Shown here: positions 53,752-63,241 of the stretch, one piece after another
Layout of the letters: every line of letters starts with the position of its first letter
Position numbering within the stretch: the first letter of the stretch is position 1
NCBI GenBank assembly: GCA_024114885.1
Contig: CP099422.1
Coordinates: 806,001-870,000, forward strand
Direction: 5' to 3'
DNA: 64,000 bases
Origin: Septoria linicola
Lineage: Eukaryota > Ascomycota > Dothideomycetes > Mycosphaerellales > Mycosphaerellaceae
Notes under the pieces: generated by a model
What the model saw: the letters and a program-made list of their open reading frames with translations, nothing else
What the model was told of the DNA's origin: nothing
The model's database searches: none
Translations under genes and position numbers: made by a program

Positions 53752-54894
53752 ATGGCAGACATCAAAAACTGGTCATCCCTCGGGCCCCTCTCCCCAGAAT
53801 GGACCACCGCCGCCACCGCAGCCGGTGGCTCCCCCGATCTCGGCATGTTCCCAGACATCCCCAGCATGCGAGCCTGGTTCGAACAAATCAAAGCCGCCAT
53901 GGAACCCGCAATGATCAGCCAGCCCTTCGACGACGTGCGCGAACAAGACCATCAAGTCAAAATGCGAGACGGGCATGAGATTGTCGTGAGGACGTATCAT
54001 CCCAAGAATGCAACAGCACCGGGGGCGTTAGGTGTGGTGTATCATGGCGGTGGGTGGTGTATTGGGGGATTGGTGAATGAGGAGTTGTTGTGTAGGCGTA
54101 TGGCGAGGGAGGTGGGGATGACGGTGGCGAATGTGGATTATCGGATGGGGCCTGAGTGGAAGTTTCCGACTGCGCATGAGGATTGTTATGATGCTACGAA
54201 GTGGGTGAGTAGCTAGCATTGATGTCGTTTGCTTGTTTTGATCCTGGCGGGAGAGAGAGTTGATTGATTTTGTGCAGGCCGCAGAGAATGCTTCGAAGCT
54301 GGGAGCGGATCCATCGAAAGGTATGCAGAAGAGTTTCTCCCATTCAAGAACCAGTGCTGACATGGTTTTCGAGGGTTCACAATCGGCGGCACATCTGCAG
54401 GCGGCAACATCACAGCCAGCATCTCTCACCTCTGGCGCGACGACAAGCTCTCACCTCCCATCACAGGCTGCCACCTCATGATCCCAGCTCTCTGCGATGA
54501 GTCCTCCTACCCAGAGCACTTCCAAAAAGACCTGCTTTCCAAACAAGAACTTCCCAATGCTCCGATCCTCAACCATGCGGCCATGAAGCTCTTCTCTGAC
54601 AACTACATCCCGGCGGAGCAGCGAGGCGATCCGCTCTTCAGTCCGCTCCTCTGGAAGTCCGGACATAAAGGCCTGCCAGCGCAGTATTTCCAGATATGTG
54701 GCGCGGATCCGCTGAGGGATGAGGCTCTTGTGTATGAGAGAGTTCTGCGCGAGGAAGATGGTGTGAAGACCAAGGTTGATATGTATGCGGGACAGCCGCA
54801 TGGATTCTGGAGTATTTTCCCAACGATGGAGGCTAGTAAGAAGTTTGTCGACGAGTCGGTGAAGGGTGTGCGGTGGTTGTTAGAGCAGAGCTGA
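53752..54894 (+). CDS. Hormone-sensitive-lipase-type esterase (alpha/beta hydrolase fold 3)
   Basis: Carboxylesterase of the HSL group. Exons are 53752..54204, 54278..54320 and 54374..54894, with introns of 73 bp (gtgagt..tgcag) and 53 bp (gtatgc..cgag, branch-like gctgac), giving 338 aa. The small middle exon (about 14 codons) bridges KW to AAENASKLGADPSK and then GFTIGGTSAGG. The oxyanion motif HGGGW is near residue 99, the nucleophile elbow is GTSAGG, the acidic residue is in ADPLRDEA and the catalytic His is in GQPHGFW. There is no signal peptide, so it is probably cytosolic. Third-base composition alternates sharply between C-rich and G/T-rich blocks along the gene. Confidence 0.93.
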
Positions 54895-54952
54895 GAGGCG
54901 CTGCTTGCATCTCCTTGGCACATGGCTTCTAGACTCCGGCGGTATGGTGACT

Positions 54953-56103
54953 TCAGACAGCATGATTCCGAGCATTCTTGTGATACCACTCCCTCAACGC
55001 CTTCCCTTCAACCATCTTCCCAACATCCTTGCCATTCTCTGCCGTGACTTGTCTCCAACCTTCCTCCCACTCATCCACACCTCTCCGGAACCGCTCTTTC
55101 ACAAAACCGTCCGGCCAGCCAGCTTGCTCATAGACGACTCTCATGCTCCAGTACATGTTATACTCGGCTTTAATGACAGCGATATACCGGTCCATCATCT
55201 CCTGCACGCTCTCACTCTCCTCACCCATAGTGATACGTACATCGTGAATTGATCGGAAATGTGCTTCGACTTGTGGCGCGTCGTTTGGGTTGTGGAAGAA
55301 TTGGATGTAGCCCTGTGTTGGTCGGGGGCGAATCCCTTGGAAGAAAGTGCCAGACCAGGGAAGCCATTCTAGGTCGTAGAGCTTATTATGCCAGTTTGTC
55401 AAGTAGTCTCTTGTTGTTGAGTGGGCTGGCATGGTGTTTGGTCCTAGTTGGTATTGGATTATGTTTTCTGGTAAAGCTTTTGTTAGTCTAATTGGTCGCC
55501 AAGCAGCGTATGATTCTACTTGCTTGATTCTGTATCGTAAGCAACATTCACGCCAGCATCTGAAGTGGAAATGGCAAGACGAATCATCGAAGCCGACAGT
55601 AGATTGCTACTGTCTGGTGCAGTCTCGCGCAGAGCAGTCACATTGACATCGCCAAGGTAGGTAGTGCCTCTGCTGTTATGCAGAATCTGCGGCCCGTTGG
55701 TTTCAGCATGTGCTGCTACGAGTTCCGGTCTAAGCAATGGTATCTCTTGAAGCACCTCGTACACACTGCTTGCCGGCGCTCCCTGTTCTGGATCTTTGTA
55801 TTGCAGAGCACTGCCGGCATGCGGTGGAAAGGAAACATCGCCGCTTTCTAGGTAGTCGAGATCGATGAGTATTTGGTACACTCTCGTTAGTCCTTCAATG
55901 AATTCCGCATGTTCTGAGCTGACGCCTTGCGGTAATGGTACCGCATATGAACCAGAAGTCCAGAGGAAGTAGGCGCCTGCTGTTAGAATGGATAGCAGCG
56001 TTCCCAGCAGCAGTCGCGACTGATTAACAATCACGCATCGGACCATTGTTCGAAACATGAAAGTCGAGGAAGCCGGTGCATCAAAATGCACGAAATCTAG
56101 CAA
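54953..56103 (-). CDS. Unknown membrane-anchored protein, two ORFs in different frames
   Basis: ORF A (56103..55516) encodes a short N-tail, a signal anchor near residues 30-50 (LLLGTLLSILTAGAYFLW) and a luminal region of about 145 aa. ORF B (ending at 54953) has its first ATG at 55432, but coding-like sequence continues in frame upstream to about 55520 (SYAAWRPIRLTKALPENIIQYQLG). The two frames overlap around 55516-55570. No ordinary 45-60-bp intron with good sites joins them: gtagaa..ccag leaves the frame wrong, and gtagaa..ttag is only 32 bp. Either one gene with an unusual splice, a frameshifted gene or two genes is possible. The C-terminal part is Trp/Tyr/Glu-rich. No family was recognised. 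It is convergent with the esterase gene (58 bp). Confidence 0.5.
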
Positions 56104-56564
56104 AAGTCAATATTTCCGCTACTTGGTAGCGAGCCGCGTCATTGGGACACTAGTAATGCTTGTGCACGTCTTTTCGTCGATGCAGTGATGGCATGGCATA
56201 ATTTTTGATGTACTCGAGCTTTGTTCGAATGATACATTGGTGTGGTTGTTATACATGTGGCAGATATATGTACAGTGTGTGGCTGGCTGCAAAGTCGACC
56301 CAGTAGCCTGTAGCTGCGTGGCCAAGCGTGGCTTTTGGATCCGTCCACTACATCATGGTCCTCCGCGCACGACGATCCCTGCGCATGCGATCATATTGAC
56401 CGTGGCACGCGTTCTCGAGCTGTCTTCTCAAATGCCATGTCATGCTCGATGGCACACTATGCCCGGGTCTTGCGAGCCGGGTCGTTTCAATGCTGCGTGT
56501 TGGCACGACGCATGTCCACGTCGATTCAATATGGGGCTGCCAATGCTTATGGGCTTATTCTCCT
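56104..56564. other. Intergenic region
   Basis: 461 bp between two minus-strand genes, containing overlapping short ORFs without domains. It is probably the promoter of the membrane-anchored protein and the 3' UTR of MRPL20. Confidence 0.45.
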
Positions 56565-57224
56565 TCAAGCATCCTGGCCCCATAGCCTCTTTCGTTCCAC
56601 CCTGGCCTCTCTTGCGTCTCTCTTCCGCCGGCCCCATCTCTCCTTGACAGCATTCAACTCCTCTTCCTTCTCCTTCGCTACTTCAGGCGCTGTAACGCAC
56701 AAACTGACAAAGAACTGCGAGCATTGAAATTTTTCTGCCAACCTTAATCGTGACCAGTGTCTCGGATCCTCCTGCCTTAGTCGCCGAATCTCCTCGATGT
56801 CGTCTTGTGTGAGATGGTACTTCTTCTCGTACATAGGCCGTATAGGCTTGAGATTCTCCGCCTTGGGTTGTGATGCTGCTCGCTGTGCCGCTATCGTTGC
56901 CAGAACTGAGGATGATTTCTCAGGCGTGCCTGTCGCTGCTGCCGCTGCCGCTTCTGCATGCAGTTTCCATCTGGGATCTGATTGCGGCAAGAATTTGGAA
57001 GGCGTGTGGTATACATTTGGCGCGCTGGGAGGTGGGTTGAAGATGATGTGTTCGCTCGTCTCAGTCGTGGATGGCGCAAATGAAGGATCCTGCTTCACGC
57101 GAAGCATCTTTCTCGTCCGTCGGTATGAGGCTGCATTGCGCCGACACGTTTTGCACACATATTGCGCGGTGTCTGATGATATGAGAGATGGGCGGAGAGA
57201 CTGGGCGAGGAGCGACGTTGACAT
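56565..57224 (-). CDS. MRPL20: Mitochondrial large ribosomal subunit protein L20 (mL58)
   Basis: Fungal-specific mitoribosome large-subunit protein. The 219-aa single-exon product begins with a Ser/Arg-containing presequence, then the typical RRTRKMLRVKQDPSF and IIFNPPPSAPNVYHTPSKFLP blocks (about 35-85). An Ala-rich linker and a C-terminal helical region with LTQDDIEEIRRLRQEDP and WSRLRLAEKFQCS follow. The basic tail (RWGRRKRDAREARVERKRLW) fits rRNA contact. Recognition rests mainly on the N-terminal blocks shared by fungal Mrpl20. Confidence 0.93.
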   Translation of the reverse strand: MSTSLLAQSLRPSLISSDTAQYVCKTCRRNAASYRRTRKMLRVKQDPSFAPSTTETSEHIIFNPPPSAPNVYHTPSKFLPQSDPRWKLHAEAAAAAATGTPEKSSSVLATIAAQRAASQPKAENLKPIRPMYEKKYHLTQDDIEEIRRLRQEDPRHWSRLRLAEKFQCSQFFVSLCVTAPEVAKEKEEELNAVKERWGRRKRDAREARVERKRLWGQDA

Positions 57225-57487
57225 TGTGTTGGTCGTGTGATGCTGCTAAACATTCTTTGAGAGACGTGCTGCTCGCGGTTCGAAAGGAGCAAGCCCACCT
57301 CCGCGGCAAAGCCGAGACAGCCAATGCCAAGAACGTGAACGTGAACATAGAAACACAGAGACCGATTCCTGCTGTAGAACCACTCATGCCCATCTTGACC
57401 TGTTCACACGGATCGCGTTTGCGACTCCGCGCACCCCAGCACACATGGACGTACCCGCTTGACAAGTTCCTGCTGCGCGTCCATTCG

Positions 57488-58156
57488 CTACCATCGGCCA
57501 TGCTCAGCGTCCCGAGCACGCTCGACGGCACAGCAAAGAATTTCGAAAGCACGCAAGAAGTCTTCCCAGCGCCTGCCGTGGAATTGCATCACGAGTTCGT
57601 GCCCTGCTGCTACTATTGGAGATCCAGCGCCAACGCCAACGTCCTCTGGGTCCCACACGGGCAGCTTGTTATCATACACTAACCTGCACCAGTCGATGAT
57701 GTTGGACCTATTTTCGTCCCCGCTGAATACGTCGAACCTGCAATCCGGCGATCGATAGTCTTTTGGCGAGGGTCCGACAAACTTCATGGCCATTCCAGTC
57801 CACTCACATAGAAACGCCGGGCTACAGTAATTCAGCACGAGGTCGAAAGTGTTCTCTTGGAAGTACATCGGAGCAGCTTCGTTGCGAATCTGCCGACAGG
57901 TCTGTAGAAGAGCCGGTAACTGGAGTCCATCTTGAGCAGCCAAGACCACTGGCTCTAGCTCTTCATTGAAGTATGTCTGCCCTGATGAACCCTGATATGG
58001 TCCGTAGAATACCGCGTTGATAAGCACCTCGTCGTAAATTTTGTTTCGCAACTCGGCAGAAAGCTCGAAGAACATGCATCGCGGCGGCTGAGACGCGCTC
58101 AGCATCGAGGTCTGCTCTGTCAAGGTCATATGACGTACCTGTTGCGGACCAGACAT
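57488..58156 (-). CDS. F-box-like/2EXR-type fungal protein
   Basis: 222-aa protein of the large fungal family built around ELRNKIYDEVL followed by LLQTCRQIRNEAAPMYFQENTF (about residues 35-105). These family members are annotated as F-box-like or 2EXR domain proteins of unknown role. The first ATG in frame is at 58156; the longer ORF opens only at a TTG. The C-terminal half (about 105-222) is variable. No membrane segment is seen. Such genes are often expanded and poorly conserved between species. Confidence 0.75.
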   Translation of the reverse strand: MSGPQQVRHMTLTEQTSMLSASQPPRCMFFELSAELRNKIYDEVLINAVFYGPYQGSSGQTYFNEELEPVVLAAQDGLQLPALLQTCRQIRNEAAPMYFQENTFDLVLNYCSPAFLCEWTGMAMKFVGPSPKDYRSPDCRFDVFSGDENRSNIIDWCRLVYDNKLPVWDPEDVGVGAGSPIVAAGHELVMQFHGRRWEDFLRAFEILCCAVERARDAEHGRW

Positions 58157-59172
58157 GTGGTGCTTGGGCTTGTACTTCTGTGACGTGTGCTTATTCCTTG
58201 CTGCGTCTTGGAGTAGAGACAATCAAAATGCATACAGCGCGTTCAGGCAGCAGTCCTCTGGGAGGAAGCAGTCGCGACGCGACGCGGGACCAGAAATGGA
58301 AGAGGCATCTGACCTCACTTGCTCACAGCTAATCGTGAACAGCGAGCAGTCCGGTAGCACAGATTGCATACAGCCACAATCATAACAAGCTTTCATTCAT
58401 ATCTCGAATATCTGGCACCCAGAGATCATACCAGCTGCCGAAACTTCAAAACGAAGTCATCTACACCATCAAACCCCAACGCCTTCATCCCCCAAGAAGT
58501 CCTGATCCGGTGACCACCAAGCTAATCCCAGCCAATTCACTTGAGAGCGAAGACCTCGCCATAGCAGCGCCATGAAGAGCTGTACTGTGGTCTTCTCGCT
58601 GCACCCGATGTACTTGAACTTTTGCAGGAGGCTGCGCTGTTCCCAGCTCTGGCACTTGGTGCGATCAGAGGGGTGAAGGACGAGCTACTTGAGCGTCTGT
58701 AGTTCATGGTACTTGAAGTCGTAGGCGTTGTAGAGGAAGGCATTGCTATAGTCGAGCAAGTGTTTCGGATCAAGTTTTGTTTGGACCTATACCACATCAG
58801 TACTGCGGACCGATCGAGCTGGGGGTGTGGGCGAGTTTGGGTTGGATGCTCACTACTTTTCTGAAGTTGAAGTTAAAGTTGAGGGCCTGCTCAGATAACC
58901 TGCAATTGAGCGCCATGACTCTCTTATATATCCATTACGATACTGCCGGCTTCGCTGACCTCGAGCCATAGCATCGACCTCCAGACTGCCGAGCTGCTGC
59001 CAAGAACCGAGAAGTGAAGGATGCATGCCCTGCAGCGGGCCCGAGAAGAGCTCCACTTTTGCCGTAAGCTGAGCTACAGCTGCCGAAGTCGATACCTTGA
59101 CCCGGCGTACATACATAGCAAGCCTTCGCTCGCAAAACAGCTTGCCAACTTCACGATACTCTGACTCCAGAC
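58157..59172. other. Divergent intergenic region
   Basis: 1.0 kb between the 2EXR-like gene and the RidA-oxidase gene, with only short domain-free ORFs. It presumably contains both promoters. Confidence 0.5.
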
Positions 59173-61035
59173 ATGTCGCAGAACAACGCCAAACCCCGAC
59201 CCGGCGCCTCAACAATCACACCCTACGGCATCAGAACCTCCCCATACTACTCTTCAGTCACACATGGCAACGGACCCTGCACAATCCTCACAACAGCCGG
59301 CCAAATCGGCGCAAGACCAGACGGCAGCGTCCCCTTCGACCCCGTCGAGCAATACAAGCAAGCCATCGCAAACCTCCGAAGATGTCTCGAAGCCGCCGGA
59401 GCACGTGTCCAAGATACCATGAAATTGACCTACTACATCGTGGACTACGATTCCAAGAACCCACGCCATCGGCCAATCCTCATGGAGTTTCTCGGTGATC
59501 ATCGACCAGCGTCGACGTTGATTCCTGTGGAGAAGCTCGCGGCGCCGGAGTTTTTGTTTGAGATTGAAGCGACAGCTGCGATTCCTCAGGAGGTGAGTGA
59601 GAGGGTGGATGTGGTTGTGATAGGTGCGGGTTTGAGTGGGTTGCAAGCTGCTGTTGATTTGCATAAGGCTGGTCTTTCGGTCAAAGTGCTGGAAGCTAGA
59701 GATCGTGTTGGTGGGAAGACGTGGTCGAGATCTGCGCAGGGGAGTGTTTGTGATGTGGGCGCTGCTTGGATTAATGATACCAATCAGTCGAAGATGTTTG
59801 CACTTGCGCAGAAGTGTGAGTGGTTCGGAATAGCGTTCAAAGTATCTTGCTAACACTTTCTAGACGGCCTTGAGCTGATCACACAGAACACCGAGGGCAG
59901 TATAGTCTGCGACGAAGGCATAGGTAATCACAAAACTCACCCTTATGGCCAACTCCTCGCAGATGAGTCTGACAAAGCTCACATCGAGGACATCATACGC
60001 ATACGCGATATCTTCGAAGCCTCATGTCAGCAAATCGACATCCGCAATCCAGTAGCATCTGGCCAGAAGCTCCGCAAAGATCTCGACGAGATCACTTTCG
60101 AACAGTGGCTGCAAAGCCTCAACGCAAGCGAGCATGCCATGAACGCGATGAAAGTCGGTACGCGTGCTATGCTCGGTGTTGAGCCATCGGAGATGAGCGC
60201 GACGTACTTTCTCGACTATTGCAAGTCCGGAGGAGGATACATGCAGATGCGGTCGGATCGGAAGGATGGCGGCCAGTATTTGCGAGTGTACTCTGGGACG
60301 CAATCGTTTTCCACGTCATTGGCTTCCGAGCTTCCAGAGGGCACGCTGCTGCTGATGTCGCCAGTGCGTAAGGTCGAGCAGCTGGATGAGAGAGTCCGAG
60401 TCACTTCTGCGAGAGGTGTCTTCGAAGCATCGAGAGTGGTTGTCTCGATACCGACGCCGCTTTACCAGGAGATCACATTCAGTCCGCCGCTCCCAGTAGA
60501 GAAGGTCGAATTGTCCAAGTCTACCAAGCTTGGCGACTACTGCAAGTCGATTCTGTTCTACCAGACTCCATGGTGGCGCAAGTACTCATTGACAGGCATG
60601 TCTCAATCTGCATATGGTCCTTGTGGAGTGACTCGAGACAGCAGCGTCGACGCGGATAAGCACTACAGCCTGACATGCTTCATCGTTGGACAGCCAGCAC
60701 GGGACTGGATGACACTGACAGCTGGAGACCGAAGGACTGCAGTCCTTGAGCACATCGACAAGCTGTTCAGCAAATTCGCAACTGTCGAGCAGCCCATCCA
60801 CATCGAAGAACAGATCTGGAGGAATGAACAATGGTCGCAAGGATGTCCATGTCCTGTGATGGGGCCGGGAGGCCTGACCAAGTTCGAGAAAGTCCTGCGT
60901 GCACCTGTAGATAAGCTACATTTCGTTGGTACAGAGACTGCTTTTGAGTGGAAAGGATACATGGAAGGTGCTGTGAGGTCAGGAGAGCGCGGAGCTCAAG
61001 AGGTCCTGCAATGTCTGAATAGTGCCAAATTGTGA
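59173..61035 (+). CDS. RidA(YjgF)-flavin amine oxidase fusion
   Basis: Two-domain enzyme of 604 aa. Residues ~1-138 form a RidA/YjgF/YER057c domain (TAGQIGARPDG, TMKLTYYIVDYD, EFLFEIEATA). Residues ~145-600 form a flavin monoamine oxidase with GAGLSGLQAA, RVGGKTWS, GGYMQMR and the C-terminal FVGTETAFEWKGYMEGAV. Exons are 59173..59815 and 59864..61035; the 48-bp intron (gtgagt..tctag) gives KYGLELI. Amine oxidases release imines, and RidA proteins hydrolyse reactive enamine/imine intermediates, so the fusion suggests channelling. However, where E. coli RidA has substrate-binding Arg105, this protein has Ser in RPASTLIPVEKL (aligned by eye), so deaminase activity is uncertain. It converges on the regulator gene, 23 bp apart. 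Confidence 0.93.
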
Positions 61036-61058
61036 TTGCCGAAGTGATTGGAGATGTA

Positions 61059-62933
61059 TCAGAAAGCATTTGTCCAGTCCGCGGCGTCAAAGTCCAGATC
61101 TTCATAGGGCATGTCGAAGCTTGCCATCAGATCTTCCAAAGCCGTATACGCCTGCTGGCTCTCATCAGCAGTAGATATAGTGTCGGCAGGTCTTTGCTCT
61201 CGAATCATCCGAGAACATTTGCTGGTCAAGGTGATACAAAGCTTCTGCAACGCTCCCACATTTGGACAGTACACTGCTAGTTCTTCAATAGGGCCCAAGA
61301 GCCGTTCCATCTGAGCATGAGCAGAGAGTGCTGATAGCCGATTTCCTGTTGTCACAGCGTGCTTGATAGTTTTGACGAACTGGAGCGTAGCGGCGAACAG
61401 GGTTGGAGCGCACAAGGGCTGGCACATGCGGATCGTGCCTTGCGAACTCATGCACTCAAAGGTTGTCAAGATCGAAGAGGCGGCATCTTGTGCGAGTAGC
61501 AGATTGTCGTATCCCTCTCGTGTGCGTAATGTGGTGAGATTGATCATACTATAGTTCAGACGAAGCTGGCAGGACCAGAAATCGTGTGTCGATGGTAGTC
61601 TGGATCCAATATTGGCCAGATGCTCGTCTATCCCGACGATGCCGTTTCTGGCACTGCGCGGTGCCAGAGAAGCGCCGATCTCAAGAGCGACTTCTGCAAG
61701 CTCGGAGTTCAGTATACAGTATTTCACGTTGACTCGCTCGTCTGCCTTGCCGTTGAGATCCTGGAAATCATCAGAGGTAAGCGCTGGCTGGTCATAGTCC
61801 TCCCGACGTATCATGGATGGTCTGCCAAACTTCAGAGCAAACAGTGCTTCTACTTGGCATGATATCCACCAACACCTACGGTACTCGCGCTTATCAGCAT
61901 CGGGCATCAAAGTACGTGAGGTAGCACTCAAGTCGCGGTGCATGCCGAGTCCAAAGGCTATGCGAACAGCTTGAGCGGTCCAATGCCACACATTCTTGGC
62001 GACTGTGTCGGCGTCTTCGGAATGCCACGTGAGTAGCATCGCAGCCTGTACAAGATGTACCCTGTCATTCTCGTGACGCATGTCGAACAGAGCCTTAGCT
62101 CTTCTGAACAAAGCAGCAGCCACAGCAGGGCGCGAATTGGCTACTGTCGGAAGGTGACTGATACGTGCTGCTGCTACCAATACCGACTGCAGGAGTAGTA
62201 GAGGCGGATCATCATCGTTGCTGTGATACTGATGTAGAAACAGTTGGGCGTCGAGGATTGGAAAGCCAGGATAGATGTGGGTGAAGAATGTTTCAATCAG
62301 AGCATCTTGTATCTTGCGCGGGGGCAGATTCCCCACATCATCAACACCAGCATGAGTGAGATGTGTTGCCACATCGGATCCAGATGCAGGTTTCCATGGC
62401 AAGGGAGGCTTGATGGCAGGGAACGGATAGTGCAAGGTGTTCACTGTTCCTTCTGCTTTGACGAGCTGGTATAGATTGCTTGATTCGGCGCCTACGTAGA
62501 GAACTCGGATTGGATCACCTTTACGAAAGACATTCCAGTCTCTGGAGACCATGCCACGCTCGTAGAAAGCTGCCAAGGTCTCGACCTGGATGTGCTCGGC
62601 AACTGGCTGTTGTGACTCTTCCTGATGCTGAACCGATGAGGCTGCTCTAGAAGTGCGTCTGGCATTGCTTTCTCGTGCTGAGCGAATCGAGCGCCCGTTG
62701 CAGTATCAGTGAGTCCATCGACACTGCATGTGTATATCTCGAGACTCACACACAAGCCGTGGCATTAGCTCTCCGACATGGCGTGCAAGGCCCTTCGCCA
62801 GCGAGGTCGCACCGAATCTTTCGTCTCTTGCAGGGGACGCATGCTGTTCCGAGCTTTCGTCTGAATACTCTTTCACTGCGCATTGGTGCTCCAACAGAAG
62901 CAGAACAAGTTACTGTATGTTGGAAGTGGACAT
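61059..62933 (-). CDS. Zn2Cys6 transcription factor with fungal-specific TF domain
   Basis: Nuclear regulator of 576 aa. Exons are 62933..62914, 62860..62750 and 62658..61059. Intron 1 is 53 bp (gtaact..ttcag) and intron 2 is 91 bp (gtgagt..ccag). Splicing gives MSTSNIQRKLGTACVPCKRR and a complete binuclear cluster C-x2-C-x6-C-x7-C-x2-C-x7-C at about residues 14-41. The middle homology region (fungal-specific TF domain, PF04082-like) covers roughly 145-400, with AFGLGMHRDL and RRCWWISCQVEALFALKFGRPSMI. The C-terminus is acidic with aromatic residues, suiting activation. The acceptor of intron 2 has a weaker alternative 14 bp upstream. It shares a promoter with the amidase gene, making local pathway control likely. 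Confidence 0.9.
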
Positions 62934-63241
62934 CTACGAGGCATGTTCAGCCGCATCGGCTCCACCAGCTGTGACGATGTCGGCGAAACCGACTTTGCCA
63001 AGCTGGCTCTTCCCTGCAGGGTCCGTTCGCGCGATTAGATGATCTGATTACGCAGGCCGACGTCAGACCTAGCTTGAGCTGCCACCACCGGCAATGCCTC
63101 TTTCTCGTTGCATGCGGTCGGCTACTATTAGAGGCTAGAAGTATTATTGCACCACTATGGCAGGCCTTCACGCGCCGAATTCTTTTCTTCCTCAGACTCC
63201 TCTTCCCTTTGTCCCTCTCTGCAGCTTTTCGCTCTTTCGCA
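62934..63241. promoter_or_regulatory. Divergent promoter of the Zn2Cys6 regulator and amidase
   Basis: Interval of 308 bp between start codons. Contains CGG-N5-CCG (62981-62991) and an everted CCG-N3-CGG (62951-62959). Both have the triplet arrangement bound by Zn2Cys6 dimers. A pyrimidine-rich tract precedes the amidase ATG. No GATA motif was seen. Confidence 0.4.

Noticed and set aside
59254..59856. 200-aa antisense ORF in the RidA-oxidase gene
   Set aside because: Shadow of a well-supported sense exon.
59919..59957. Possible 39-bp intron (gtaatc..cgcag) in the oxidase exon 2
   Set aside because: Removing it would delete the HPYG segment that matches the monoamine oxidase family; the read-through frame is open.
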